From assembly GCF_965662505.1 (NCBI RefSeq), contig NZ_CBFIHX010000018.1, positions 1-40,211 of the forward strand: 40,211 nt of DNA. Direction: 5' to 3'. Shown piece after piece: positions 23,621 through 31,464 of the stretch (within the stretch, counting starts at the first letter, position 1; each line of letters starts with the position of its first letter). Origin of the DNA: Pseudomaricurvus sp965662505. Lineage in GTDB: Bacteria; Pseudomonadota; Gammaproteobacteria; Pseudomonadales; Cellvibrionaceae. The translations under genes were made by a program, and so were the position numbers. The notes below the pieces were generated by a model. That model saw only the letters and a program-made list of their open reading frames with translations. It made no database searches and had not been told where the DNA came from.

Positions 23621-24145
23621 TCAGTCTTCCCGGATAATCATCTCCTGAGCAAACATTTTGCCGTTTTCAACATAGTGCTGAGCACCCAGACGGAGAAACC
23701 CTTTCTCTTCTTCGCTGAGAGCTCTTTTGACTTTGGCAGGAGAGCCCATGACCAATGAACCTTCTGGAATTTCCATGCCTTCTGTAACCAGGGCGTTTCC
23801 GCCGATCAGGCAGTATTTGCCAATCTTGGCGCCGTTCAGCACTACCGCATTGATGCCTATAAGTGAGCATTCGCCAACTTGGCAGCCGTGAACTGTGGCG
23901 TTATGACCAATGGTGACGTCGCGTTCAATAAGCAGCGGCTGGCCGGGATCGGCGTGGAGTACGGCGCCGTCCTGGACGTTGCTGCCTTCGCCGATACTGA
24001 TCTCCTCGCAGTCCCCCCGAACGGTGGCGTTGAACCAGACGCTGGTGTCTTTGTGAAGAGTAACCGAGCCCACAACCATGGCGTTGGGGGCGACGAAACT
24101 GCTGGGGTCTTTTTGAACCTTGCGGTCTTTTAAATCGGCAATCAC
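23621..24145 (-). CDS. Gamma-class carbonic anhydrase family protein (YrdA-like)
   Basis: A 174-residue left-handed beta-helix trimer protein with hexapeptide repeats (about residues 15-135). The three zinc-binding His are visible at 64, 81 and 86 (LHADPG and IGHNATVHGC), as in the gamma-CA/YrdA/PaaY group. Enzymatic activity is not certain, since many members lack strong carbonic anhydrase activity. GTG 24145 is the start, with AGGA eight bases upstream. A SpoIIAA-like gene lies upstream on the same strand (85 bases apart). Confidence 0.88.
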   Translation of the reverse strand: MIADLKDRKVQKDPSSFVAPNAMVVGSVTLHKDTSVWFNATVRGDCEEISIGEGSNVQDGAVLHADPGQPLLIERDVTIGHNATVHGCQVGECSLIGINAVVLNGAKIGKYCLIGGNALVTEGMEIPEGSLVMGSPAKVKRALSEEEKGFLRLGAQHYVENGKMFAQEMIIRED

Positions 24146-24230
24146 GGATTCATCCTGTTTTGTGGCTGTGTTTGTTTCAGCGCTAGGATAACGGATCGCT
24201 CAGGGTTTTGGCAGATGCCCGGTTCAGACG

Positions 24231-24602
24231 TTATTCCGTGGGTTGTCGAATCCAGTCGTAAGCAGCCTGCAGTTGATTGCCGTCAAACTGGCGGATTTCC
24301 GCCGCGACAAAATGCTGGGCAATCGGAGGAAGGATCTTAATCAGGGAGTCGTCGGAAACCGCAGCCACCTTGCGAACCTGCTTGTGGTGGTCCCGGACGA
24401 ACTTGAGGTGTGACACCAGGGCTGAAAAGTCTTCCCAGCCGGGGAACTTGTCAGTATTGATAATAATGCCGTTTAGGCACTCGTGGTTGCTTAAATAGCG
24501 ATCAACGACTTCGCTGAGTTGTGCAAAATCCCGGACTAACATGGGAGAGGCGGGTGAAACCCGCAAAATACCTTCGTTGGGGTCAAGATCAAAGTCCAAC
24601 AT
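24231..24602 (-). CDS. SpoIIAA-like (STAS-related) protein
   Basis: A 123-residue protein matching the SpoIIAA-like family: an N-terminal strand LRVSPASPMLVRDFAQLSEVVDRYL, a central strand GIIINTDKFPGWEDFSALVSHLKFVRDHH, and VRKVAAVSDD, then AAEIRQFDGNQLQAAYDWI at the end. Family members are small soluble proteins found in many proteobacteria, proposed to bind lipid-like ligands; the function is not established. ATG 24602 is used; an in-frame TTG nine bases upstream is possible. It may share a transcript with the carbonic anhydrase-like gene. Confidence 0.8.
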   Translation of the reverse strand: MLDFDLDPNEGILRVSPASPMLVRDFAQLSEVVDRYLSNHECLNGIIINTDKFPGWEDFSALVSHLKFVRDHHKQVRKVAAVSDDSLIKILPPIAQHFVAAEIRQFDGNQLQAAYDWIRQPTE

Positions 24603-24726
24603 AGAGTTCAATATGCCTGTGCTAATGGTCTGTGAGTTACTAATAAATGGGCACTTTATTACATGGTAGAGCTTAGACCAGTTATGTCCGCTATGCTTAT
24701 TGGAGGCGGTGACAATTTAGGGACAT

Positions 24727-24746
24727 ACTGTGGTTTTAGACACAGT
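24727..24746. promoter_or_regulatory. Inverted repeat upstream of the CBS gene
   Basis: ACTGTG (24727-24732) and CACAGT (24741-24746) are perfect complements separated by eight bases. They lie 44 bases before the CBS start codon, where an operator is plausible. The CTGT and ACAG half sites are ten bases apart, so it is not a standard LexA box. Confidence 0.35.
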
Positions 24747-24789
24747 TCGGCCAATTTGTTCGACCGCGGTCACAAGTTAAGGAGCAGTT

Positions 24790-25257
24790 ATGGATTCAAT
24801 TAAGGTTTCAGATTGCATGAGTCGTCAATTCGTCTCTTTCTCACCGCTGACTCCGGTGGTTGAGGCGGCAATCGCTCTGGTTAAGAACGAGTTGTTGGGT
24901 GGGCCTGTGGTAGACGAGGACGGGCGTTTGATCGGGTGGATTTCAGAACAGGATTGCATTGGCGCGGTAAGCCAGGTGGCTTACTACTCCCAGCGGGTGT
25001 CAGTGGTTGAAGATGTCATGAGTCGGGTGGTTACGTCAGTGGATGGCGAGCGCAACGCCATGGATCTGGCGGATGACATGAAGAAGCAGCGGCGCAAGGT
25101 TTACCCTGTGGTGGATGCGTCAAATCGGGTGCTGGGAGTGATTTCAAGACGGCACATTCTGAAGGCTATGTGTGCTTTGATCACCAAGGTCGAAAAGGAG
25201 GCTCATCCTCCCTTATCGGGCAAGCAGACATCCAATAAGCCAACCACTCACTTTTGA
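24790..25257 (+). CDS. Two-CBS-domain protein
   Basis: A 155-residue protein consisting almost entirely of a CBS pair (Bateman module): CBS1 about residues 5-60 (VSDCMSRQFVSFSPLTPVVEA, LLGGPVVDEDGRLIGWISEQD) and CBS2 about 72-132 (VEDVMSRVVTSVDGE, KVYPVVDASNRVLGVISRRHIL). Such stand-alone modules bind adenosine nucleotides and sense energy state; the partner is unknown. AAGGAG (24778-24783) precedes ATG 24790. Monocistronic, convergent with the SDR gene that follows. Confidence 0.9.
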   Translation: MDSIKVSDCMSRQFVSFSPLTPVVEAAIALVKNELLGGPVVDEDGRLIGWISEQDCIGAVSQVAYYSQRVSVVEDVMSRVVTSVDGERNAMDLADDMKKQRRKVYPVVDASNRVLGVISRRHILKAMCALITKVEKEAHPPLSGKQTSNKPTTHF

Positions 25258-25273
25258 ATTATCTGACAGGGGC

Positions 25274-26041
25274 TCAGTGAAGTGACCGTCCGCCGTCCAC
25301 AGGCAGTACCTGCCCAGTGATGTAGTCATTTTGCAGCAAACACAAAACCGCCTGAGCGATGTTTTCGGGGGCCCCGGTTCTTGCCAGAGGAATACGTCCC
25401 AGAATCGATTGTTTCCCTTCAGAGTCCAGTTCGGCGGCGTCTTCCGGCCATAAAATAGCACCTGGAGCCACACTGTTGACGCGCACCGTTGGCGCCAGCT
25501 CTCTGGCCAGAGACTCTGTCAGCATCACATTGGCCGCCTTCGCCATACAGTAGAGGGTGTGCTCCTTGAGTGGCTTGCGGGCGTGAATATCCGCGATATT
25601 GATGATACAGCCTGTGCGTTTGCTCAGCTCCGGAGCCAGCGCCTGGCTTAAAAAAAACGGGGCCTTGGCATTGCTGCTCATGAGCTCATCCCATTGATCC
25701 AGAGTCGCATGGCCGATGGGAGTGGGGTAAAAGCTGGAGGCGTTGTTGATCAGAACGTCGATCCGGCCAAACACAGCGATGGCGGCTGTAGCCAGAGATT
25801 CGATGGATTCATCTTGACTCAGATCGGCCTGTATCAGAGCCGCTGAGTCGCTTCGTACCTGGTTTAGCAAGTCAGCCAGGGCTTGCGCTTCATCTCGGGA
25901 GTGTCGGTAATGAATCAGCACCCGATAGCCCTGCTGGTGAAGCTGTCTGATGATCTCCGCACCAATACGTCTTGCGCCGCCGGTGATCAGCGCCACAGCG
26001 GTAGTGGATGGGGTTGATTCGGTTGTGCTTATGTTCTGCAT
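25274..26041 (-). CDS. Pteridine reductase-type short-chain dehydrogenase
   Basis: A 255-residue NADPH-dependent SDR. The cofactor motif is ITGGARRIGAEI; the Arg-Arg-Ile form and NNASSFYPTPIG are typical of pteridine reductases rather than FabG. The catalytic Tyr-Lys pair is in YCMAKAA, and the C-terminal signature DYITGQVLPVDGGRSL is standard. The probable role is reduction of dihydrofolate or dihydrobiopterin-like substrates, as in FolM. It is downstream of cca on the same strand (58 bases apart), so the pair may be an operon. Confidence 0.85.
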   Translation of the reverse strand: MQNISTTESTPSTTAVALITGGARRIGAEIIRQLHQQGYRVLIHYRHSRDEAQALADLLNQVRSDSAALIQADLSQDESIESLATAAIAVFGRIDVLINNASSFYPTPIGHATLDQWDELMSSNAKAPFFLSQALAPELSKRTGCIINIADIHARKPLKEHTLYCMAKAANVMLTESLARELAPTVRVNSVAPGAILWPEDAAELDSEGKQSILGRIPLARTGAPENIAQAVLCLLQNDYITGQVLPVDGGRSLH

Positions 26042-26099
26042 GTCATTCCTGCGCGGTGTTAGGCGTCTTGATCAGGGGTGTAGTTCGCTTGGGCTGTAG

Positions 26100-27335
26100 T
26101 TATCTTGGGGTGTAGCTGTCTTTGAAAGCTTGTAAGGCGTGAATGCGCTTTTTCTGCAGGGCCTCGCCTATGTCTTTACCGGTAACGCCTTCGGCCATGA
26201 CGTCTCTGGCCTGAATCTTGTTGCAGACCTCCAGCGCCTGACGGAGATAGTCCGCCTGTGGGTAGGGGCGTTCCTGAAAGCCTTTGCGGCCGCGGGAATC
26301 TGCTTCGCAACACAGCAGAAAATCCTGCAGTTGCTGGGGACGCCGGAAACTGTCGAGACGCTGCAACAGGCTCAGTAGAGTTTTGGCCTTCAATTCAAAG
26401 ACCCGGTGACAATTGGTGTGATCCCGCGCGACAGCGATGGCCAGTTCCCGGTGTCGCTTTGGAATGGCCAGACGTTCACAAAATTGTTCGATCAGCGGCA
26501 GGCTGCGTTGCTCGTGGGCAATGTGGCGAGGCAATACGTCTTCCGGCGTTGTGGCCTTGCCGAGGTCGTGGGTCAAGGTGGCCAGTAGCACGGCACTGTC
26601 GTCGCTGAGCTTGCGGGCTTGAGTCAGGGCCATCATGCAGTGTATGCCGCAGTCAATTTCGGGATGATGCTCCGCTCTTTGCGGAACGCCAAACAGGGCG
26701 GCGACTTCCGGCATGATCACGTCAAGTGCGCCACACTGACGAAGCACTTCAATAAAGACATCCGGGGAGCGCTCTGTCAGGGCGCGTTCCAGTTCTTTCC
26801 AGACGCGTTCAGCCACCAAAAAACCGACTTCGCCGGCCTCGACCATATCGGTCATCAGTTGTTGGGTTTCATCGGCAACCTGAAACCCCAGATGGTGATA
26901 GCGTGCGGCAAAACGGGCAACGCGCAAGACCCGTACAGGGTCTTCGCTGAACGCCGGGCTGACATGGCGTAGCAATTTTGCTTTCAGGTCATCCAGACCG
27001 TGATAGGGGTCATACACCTGTCCGTTTTCGTCTTCGGCAATGGCGTTGATGGTGAGGTCGCGGCGTGCCAGATCCTCTTCCAGAGTGATGTCTGGAGAGG
27101 TGTGAAAAGTAAAGCCACTGTAACCGGGTGCGGTTTTTCGCTCGGTCCTCGCCAGCGCGTATTCCTCGCCAGTATCCGGATGCAAAAACACGGGGAAGTC
27201 TTTGCCAACGGGGCGAAAACCCTCGGTCAACATGTCGTCGGGGGTGGAGCCCACCACCACCCAGTCACGCTCGTGGAAGGGATAGCCCAGATGCTTGTCG
27301 CGAACAGCGCCGCCCACTAAGTAGACTTGTTTCAT
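26100..27335 (-). CDS. cca: Multifunctional CCA tRNA nucleotidyltransferase
   Basis: Adds and repairs the tRNA 3-prime CCA end. 411 residues (E. coli: 412). The N-terminal nucleotidyltransferase head starts MKQVYLVGGAVRD with the metal site ERDWVVVG, then RRDLTINAIA. The neck and body follow with EDPVRVLRVARFAARY, and a C-terminal HD phosphohydrolase domain shows THDLGK and ARDHTNCH, as in the E. coli-type enzyme. Both tRNAs in this window encode CCA, so repair is its likely main role. The placement near the spoVR-yeaH-prkA genes matches Pseudomonas. Confidence 0.96.
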   Translation of the reverse strand: MKQVYLVGGAVRDKHLGYPFHERDWVVVGSTPDDMLTEGFRPVGKDFPVFLHPDTGEEYALARTERKTAPGYSGFTFHTSPDITLEEDLARRDLTINAIAEDENGQVYDPYHGLDDLKAKLLRHVSPAFSEDPVRVLRVARFAARYHHLGFQVADETQQLMTDMVEAGEVGFLVAERVWKELERALTERSPDVFIEVLRQCGALDVIMPEVAALFGVPQRAEHHPEIDCGIHCMMALTQARKLSDDSAVLLATLTHDLGKATTPEDVLPRHIAHEQRSLPLIEQFCERLAIPKRHRELAIAVARDHTNCHRVFELKAKTLLSLLQRLDSFRRPQQLQDFLLCCEADSRGRKGFQERPYPQADYLRQALEVCNKIQARDVMAEGVTGKDIGEALQKKRIHALQAFKDSYTPR

Positions 27336-27445
27336 TGCAGTATGATCGCCATATTTGGTTCAAAGGTTTTGGTTTAGAGGCTTTTGTTTCGATGTATGGC
27401 AGGTCAGTATACACCGGTTGAATCAGCTCGTTTTGTTCAGCGCAA

Positions 27446-28744
27446 TTAAGGATACAGCTGCTGAAGAGGCAGTTGGATGGAGAACTGGCAGCCGGCACCG
27501 GGTTCGCTGTTTACCTGAATGGTGCCCTGATGGCCTTCGATGATGCGATAGGTGACATACAGGCCGAGTCCGGTGCCTTCTCCCACCCCTTTGGTGGTGA
27601 AAAACGGATCAAAAATTCGGCCTATAAGCTCGGAGTCGATGCCAGACCCGGTGTCGCGAATGACGATTTCAATGCGATCAACTCGGCTGTGAGTCTCCAC
27701 ATAAATGTCGCCATGCTGCTCAATCGCCTGAGCTGCGTTCACCAGTAAGTTGGTCATGACCTGATAAATCTGAGTGGGGATACATTGGATGGCAGGTAGT
27801 TGCTTGTCCAGAGACAGGTGCACGTCGGCTTTGTATTTGAGCTCGGACTTGACGATATTCAGCACACTTTGAATGCAGTCATTGATTTGCAGGCACTCCC
27901 ATTGATGACTCCCTTGCTCGTGACTTCTCGGGTTGTGCGAGAAAGTCTTGAGATCGGCGATGATCTGCTTCACCTGACGGGCGCCCTGTAGCGAATCATC
28001 AATCAATTGCTGCACATCACTTTTCAAAAAAGGCAGGTTAATGTCCTGTTGGAGTTGCTGTAGCTGACTTCGGACGCCAGCATCCGTGATATAGGCTTCG
28101 GCCTGTTGATAGAGACCCAGCAGTCTGATGAGATCTTCCAGGTAGCCTTTCAGGGAGTCCAGATTAGAGTGTATATAGCCAATGGGGTTGTTAATTTCGT
28201 GGGCAATCCCTGCAGAAAGTCCCCCCAGTGAGGCCATCTTCTCTGCCAGTATCAGTTGATCCTGAGCGGTTTGCAGCTCCTGGTTGGATGTCTCGAGTTC
28301 GGCTGTGCGCTGTCGCACTCGGGCTTCAAGTTCCTGTTCGCGGTTGTGTAATGAGAGGTGCGTGCCCACTCTGGCCAGCAATTCATCGGGATTAAAGGGG
28401 GCGGTGACATAATCGGAAGCCCCCAGCTGCAAGGCTTGACTGATCGTGGACGACTGATTGTCGGCAGAGACAACAATAAACGCTGGCCGGTATGTAAACG
28501 ACATGGCGTTTACCTGTGTCAGCACCTCAAAGCCGGACAGAAAGGGCATGTTGAGATCCAGCAACACCAGGTCGAATGCCTGCTCAGTTAAGGCGTCCAG
28601 GCATTGTTGGCCATTCTCAACCACGGTCAGGTTGCGATAACGGCTTTTCAGGATAGCGCTCAACACCTGCCGATTGACGGGGTTATCATCCACAATAAGC
28701 AGGGTGGATTGATTGTCGACAGAGCCTGTAGCGAATTCATCCAT
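27446..28744 (-). CDS. Hybrid protein: N-terminal receiver plus histidine kinase
   Basis: A 432-residue soluble protein without membrane segments. The receiver domain (about 12-130) has the acidic pocket VDDNP and phospho-acceptor Asp63 (VLLDLNMP). The nearly invariant Lys before Pro-Phe is Ala115 (YVTAPFNPDEL), so phosphorylation or switching may be altered. A coiled coil (about 134-168) leads to a dimerisation domain with His182 in GIAHEINNPIGYI, then a HATPase domain with N box NLLVNAAQA, DTGSGID and EGTGLGLYVTY. This is the class in which an input receiver controls a kinase. ATG 28744 has AGGAGGAG upstream. A TTGAAT-16-CATAAT promoter lies at 28909-28936. It is divergent from the HTH-receiver gene; cca is 110 bases downstream. 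Confidence 0.9.
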   Translation of the reverse strand: MDEFATGSVDNQSTLLIVDDNPVNRQVLSAILKSRYRNLTVVENGQQCLDALTEQAFDLVLLDLNMPFLSGFEVLTQVNAMSFTYRPAFIVVSADNQSSTISQALQLGASDYVTAPFNPDELLARVGTHLSLHNREQELEARVRQRTAELETSNQELQTAQDQLILAEKMASLGGLSAGIAHEINNPIGYIHSNLDSLKGYLEDLIRLLGLYQQAEAYITDAGVRSQLQQLQQDINLPFLKSDVQQLIDDSLQGARQVKQIIADLKTFSHNPRSHEQGSHQWECLQINDCIQSVLNIVKSELKYKADVHLSLDKQLPAIQCIPTQIYQVMTNLLVNAAQAIEQHGDIYVETHSRVDRIEIVIRDTGSGIDSELIGRIFDPFFTTKGVGEGTGLGLYVTYRIIEGHQGTIQVNSEPGAGCQFSIQLPLQQLYP

Positions 28745-28908
28745 TGCGAAATAACTCCTCCTGCGGTGCAGTTATCCACGCCGATATGACCAGTCACATC
28801 GAAGTAGCCATACGCACCAAAACAGTCATCCATCCCCAATAGACTTTTCTATAAAGACACCACGGAGTGGGACGGTCTGATTGGAAATGGCGCGCGTAAT
28901 CACACTGC

Positions 28909-28936
28909 ATTATGGCGCAATGAGGGGGTGATTCAA
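28909..28936 (-). promoter_or_regulatory. Putative promoter of the hybrid kinase gene
   Basis: On the minus strand TTGAAT (28936-28931), a 16-base spacer and CATAAT (28914-28909). The -10 matches five of six consensus bases and the -35 four of six. It lies just downstream of the small-RNA terminator, so the kinase need not depend on read-through. Confidence 0.45.
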
Positions 28937-28945
28937 ATCTGAGGC

Positions 28946-28974
28946 AAAAAAATGCCCCCACTACATCTAGGGGC
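28946..28974 (-). terminator. Intrinsic terminator of the candidate small RNA
   Basis: On the minus strand GCCCCTA pairs with TGGGGGC (one G-U pair), loop GATGTAG, then A and seven T residues. No protein gene ends here, so it must stop a non-coding transcript or a leader. Confidence 0.8.
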
Positions 28975-29082
28975 GAAGGGTCTTAGGGTGTTCTGTTGCG
29001 AGGACTCAGTCTTACCGGCGAAAGCTTCTCTCTGCTGAGCCTGTCTCCGTTAAGGTGAAAACAGAGGGGGTTGTTTGTAACT
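28946..29082 (-). ncRNA. Candidate small regulatory RNA, about 137 nt
   Basis: An independent minus-strand transcription unit is predicted. The promoter at 29118-29089 would start near 29082. The transcript would fold a 7-bp stem (29045-29051 with 29060-29066) and another 7-bp stem (29003-29009 with 29035-29041). It ends in an intrinsic terminator with a 7-bp stem (28954-28960 with 28968-28974) and seven U residues (28952-28946). No open frame with a ribosome site is evident. It is not a family I recognise. The alternative reading is an attenuated leader of the hybrid kinase gene. Confidence 0.5.
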
Positions 29083-29088
29083 GGGGCC

Positions 29089-29118
29089 ATAATATCTCCC
29101 ACGTGTCTAACCTGTCAA
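29089..29118 (-). promoter_or_regulatory. Promoter of the candidate small RNA
   Basis: On the minus strand a perfect TTGACA (29118-29113), an 18-base spacer and TATTAT (29094-29089). The spacer contains one copy of the GTTAGACA motif, so a protein bound there would block RNA polymerase. Confidence 0.7.
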
Positions 29119-29183
29119 TCGTGACATTGATAACATTTGTAAATATCTTGTACGATATGCTGACATTAAAGTCATGTTAGACA
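29104..29183. repeat. Paired inverted GTTAGACA motifs between divergent promoters
   Basis: GACAGGTTAGACACGT on the minus strand (core 29111-29104) and GTCATGTTAGACAGGT on the plus strand (core 29176-29183) are identical at 13 of 16 positions and in opposite orientation. The first lies inside the small-RNA promoter; the second lies just downstream of the predicted start of the regulator transcript. They are good candidates for binding sites of the adjacent HTH regulator. Confidence 0.6.
29127..29156 (+). promoter_or_regulatory. Putative promoter of the HTH-receiver gene
   Basis: TTGATA (29127-29132), an 18-base spacer and TACGAT (29151-29156). The -35 matches five of six consensus bases and the -10 four of six. 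The start would be near 29163, giving a leader of about 104 bases. Confidence 0.45.
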
Positions 29184-29266
29184 GGTCTGAAATTGGGTAT
29201 GCTTATGCCGGGTTTACGATCCAACAATAAAAATGAACAGTGAAATTCGGTAAAAGTGATGTATTT

Positions 29267-29836
29267 ATGGGGACAGTAAAGGTTCTGACGACTGGGGAGG
29301 CGGCAAAGCACTGTGGGGTGAACTTCCGCACTGTGATCCGCTGGATTGAGCGAGGCAGATTGAAGGCGTATAAGCTGCCCGGCCGCGGCGATCACCGGAT
29401 TCAGGTGGAAGACTTTGTGGAATTTCTGCAAAGCAACGATATGCCGGTGCCCGACGAGTTCGGGGCTCAGAAGCGGTCTGTGCTGGTCATTGAGGATCAG
29501 CCGGAGATGGCCAGTGCCATTCGACGAGTATTGATTCGCCAGGGGTTTGAGGTGCAGGTGGCACACGATGGTTTCAGTGCCGGTGCTCTGCTGGTGGATA
29601 TGAAACCGGGACTGGTGACACTGGATCTGAAAATGCCTGGGATGGATGGCTACGAAGTGTTGCGCTTTATCCGTAACCACGAAGAGCACTCCAAAACCCG
29701 GGTGCTGGTGATCTCGGCGGAAACCAGTGCTGGGTTGGATCGGGCCCGGGCGCTGGGGGCTTCGGACATCTTGCCGAAACCGTTTGAAAATCAGGAACTG
29801 CTCGACCGGGTGGAGGCGTTGTTCGAAAGAGCGTAG
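29267..29836 (+). CDS. Response regulator with N-terminal MerR/excisionase-like HTH
   Basis: A 189-residue DNA-binding response regulator with reversed domain order. Residues about 5-56 form an HTH_17/excisionase-like winged HTH (LTTGEAAKHCGVNFRTVIRW, with a wing LPGRGDHRIQVEDFVEFL). Residues about 70-189 form a receiver with acidic pair Glu76-Asp77, phospho-acceptor Asp120 (VTLDLKMPGMDG), a switch Ser in VISAET and the conserved Lys in LPKPF. ATG 29267 is used because the HTH starts right after it; a GTG at 29240 is also in frame, and both have poor ribosome sites. It is divergent from the hybrid kinase and probably partnered with it, and convergent with spoVR. Confidence 0.88.
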   Translation: MGTVKVLTTGEAAKHCGVNFRTVIRWIERGRLKAYKLPGRGDHRIQVEDFVEFLQSNDMPVPDEFGAQKRSVLVIEDQPEMASAIRRVLIRQGFEVQVAHDGFSAGALLVDMKPGLVTLDLKMPGMDGYEVLRFIRNHEEHSKTRVLVISAETSAGLDRARALGASDILPKPFENQELLDRVEALFERA

Positions 29837-29863
29837 GTCTTAACCGACGTCTTAATCATTACC

Positions 29864-31426
29864 CTAGCTGGTCACCGGCAGCGCCATATCCAGATCCAGT
29901 GTGCTGTCGTCCGGTTTGGGTGGGCAGTGATAGGTGGCGGTTATGTCATCTCCTTGTACAGAATGAAGATGCACATCAAACCCCCAGAGCTGGTGAACGT
30001 GTTTGAGGACTTCTTCTGTGGAGTCTCCCAGCGGTTTTCGGTTGTGCTGTACGTGTTGAAGCGTCAGTGAACGATCGCCGCGAACATCCACTTGAAACAC
30101 CTGTATGTTGGGTTCGCGATTACCCAGATTGTATTGCCCGGCCAGCTCTTCCCGCACCAGTTGATAGCCGTGATCATCGTGGATGGCGCTGACTTCAATT
30201 TCCCGCGATTTGTCATCATCAATGATGCAAAACAGTTTCAGATCCCGCATCACCTTGGGTGACAAATACTGCAGAATAAAACTCTCATCCTTGAAATTGC
30301 GCATGGCAAAGTGCAGCGTTTCGAGCCAGTCGCTGCCGGCGATGTCGGGAAACCAGCGACGATCCTCTTCGGTGGGATGCTCACAGATGCGACGAATGTC
30401 CGTCATCATACTGAAGCCCAGCGCGTAGGGATTGATGCCATTGTAATAGGGGCTGTCATAGGACGGTTGGTAGATCACACTGGTGTGGGACTGCAGAAAC
30501 TCGAAGATAAAGCCTTCGGTGACCATGCCGCGATCGTAGAGTGTGTTCAGGAGTGTGTAGTGCCAGAAGGTGGCCCAGCCTTCGTTCATCACCTGAGTTT
30601 GACGCTGGGGGTAAAAGTACTGGGCAATTTTGCGGACAATGCGCACGATTTCCCGCTGCCAGGGTTCCAGCAGCGGTGCATTCTTTTCAATAAAGTAGAG
30701 CAGGTTTTCCTGAGGTTCTTCGGGAAAGCGAATCTTTTGCTGGGTTTTTTCATTGTCGGCCTGACCGGGAATGGTACGCCACAAGTCGTTGACCTGCCGT
30801 TGCAGGTGAGCTTCACGTTCTTCCTGTCGGGCACGTTCCTGCTCGGCTGAGATGGGGTAGGGGCGCTTGTAGCGATCCACGCCATAATTCATCAGGGCGT
30901 GGCAGGAGTCGATCAGAGTCTCAACCTCGGCAATGCCGTAGCGGGACTCGCATTGAGCAATATAGTTTTTGGCAAACACCAGGTAGTCGATGATGGAATC
31001 GGCGTCAGTCCAGGTGCGGAACAGGTAGTTACCTTTAAAGAAAGAGTTGTGGCCGTAGCAGGCGTGGGCAATCACCAGAGCCTGCATGGTCATGGTGTTT
31101 TCTTCCATCAAATAGGCAATGCAGGGGTTGGAATTGATAACAATTTCGTAGGCGAGCCCCATTTGGCCACGATTGTAGGAGTGCTCGATGTTGAGAAACT
31201 GTTTGCCGTAGGACCAGTGGTGGTAGCCCAGCGGCATCCCCACAGAGGCGTAGGCGTCCATCATTTGCTCAGAGCTGATGACCTCGATTTGATTGGGGTA
31301 GGTATCGAGTTTGTATTCCTCGGCAATCGCAGCAATGGCGCGGTCATAGTCCTGGATCAATTCAAAAGACCATTCAGAGGTCTCCGAGATGGGGTTTCTC
31401 TTTAATTTGTTTTCCAGCTCATTCAT
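29864..31426 (-). CDS. ycgB: SpoVR family protein (YcgB)
   Basis: A 520-residue soluble protein of the SpoVR/YcgB family; in Bacillus SpoVR affects spore cortex formation, while its biochemical role in Gram-negatives is unknown. Conserved segments include YPNQIEVISSEQMMDAYASV, the His-rich ACYGHNSFFKGNY, VMNEGWATFWHYTLLN, and NPYALGFSMMTDIRRIC; the His/Glu pattern suggests a metal-dependent fold. ATG 31426 with AGGA upstream is preferred to the in-frame TTG at 31432. It is the third gene of the prkA-yeaH-spoVR operon, 38 bases after yeaH, as in Pseudomonas. No clear terminator separates it from the convergent regulator gene. Confidence 0.93.
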   Translation of the reverse strand: MNELENKLKRNPISETSEWSFELIQDYDRAIAAIAEEYKLDTYPNQIEVISSEQMMDAYASVGMPLGYHHWSYGKQFLNIEHSYNRGQMGLAYEIVINSNPCIAYLMEENTMTMQALVIAHACYGHNSFFKGNYLFRTWTDADSIIDYLVFAKNYIAQCESRYGIAEVETLIDSCHALMNYGVDRYKRPYPISAEQERARQEEREAHLQRQVNDLWRTIPGQADNEKTQQKIRFPEEPQENLLYFIEKNAPLLEPWQREIVRIVRKIAQYFYPQRQTQVMNEGWATFWHYTLLNTLYDRGMVTEGFIFEFLQSHTSVIYQPSYDSPYYNGINPYALGFSMMTDIRRICEHPTEEDRRWFPDIAGSDWLETLHFAMRNFKDESFILQYLSPKVMRDLKLFCIIDDDKSREIEVSAIHDDHGYQLVREELAGQYNLGNREPNIQVFQVDVRGDRSLTLQHVQHNRKPLGDSTEEVLKHVHQLWGFDVHLHSVQGDDITATYHCPPKPDDSTLDLDMALPVTS

Positions 31427-31464
31427 AGGCAATCCTGAATACGGTAAGTCTGAAGCGAATAGGC

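Larger units (their letters stand above)
28745..29266. other. 522-base divergent intergenic region with two-component and small-RNA signals
   Basis: No protein gene is supported here. The stretch contains, from left to right, a minus-strand promoter for the kinase gene, a minus-strand intrinsic terminator, a candidate small RNA with its own promoter, paired 16-base inverted motifs, and a plus-strand promoter for the regulator gene. Each is listed separately. Confidence 0.6.

Noticed and set aside
24727..24746. LexA-type SOS box upstream of the CBS gene
   Set aside because: CTGT and ACAG half sites are separated by ten bases, while the gammaproteobacterial LexA box needs eight.
29177..29689. 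Minus-strand frame of 170 codons over the regulator gene
   Set aside because: The plus-strand HTH and receiver motifs are intact and the minus product has no recognisable features.
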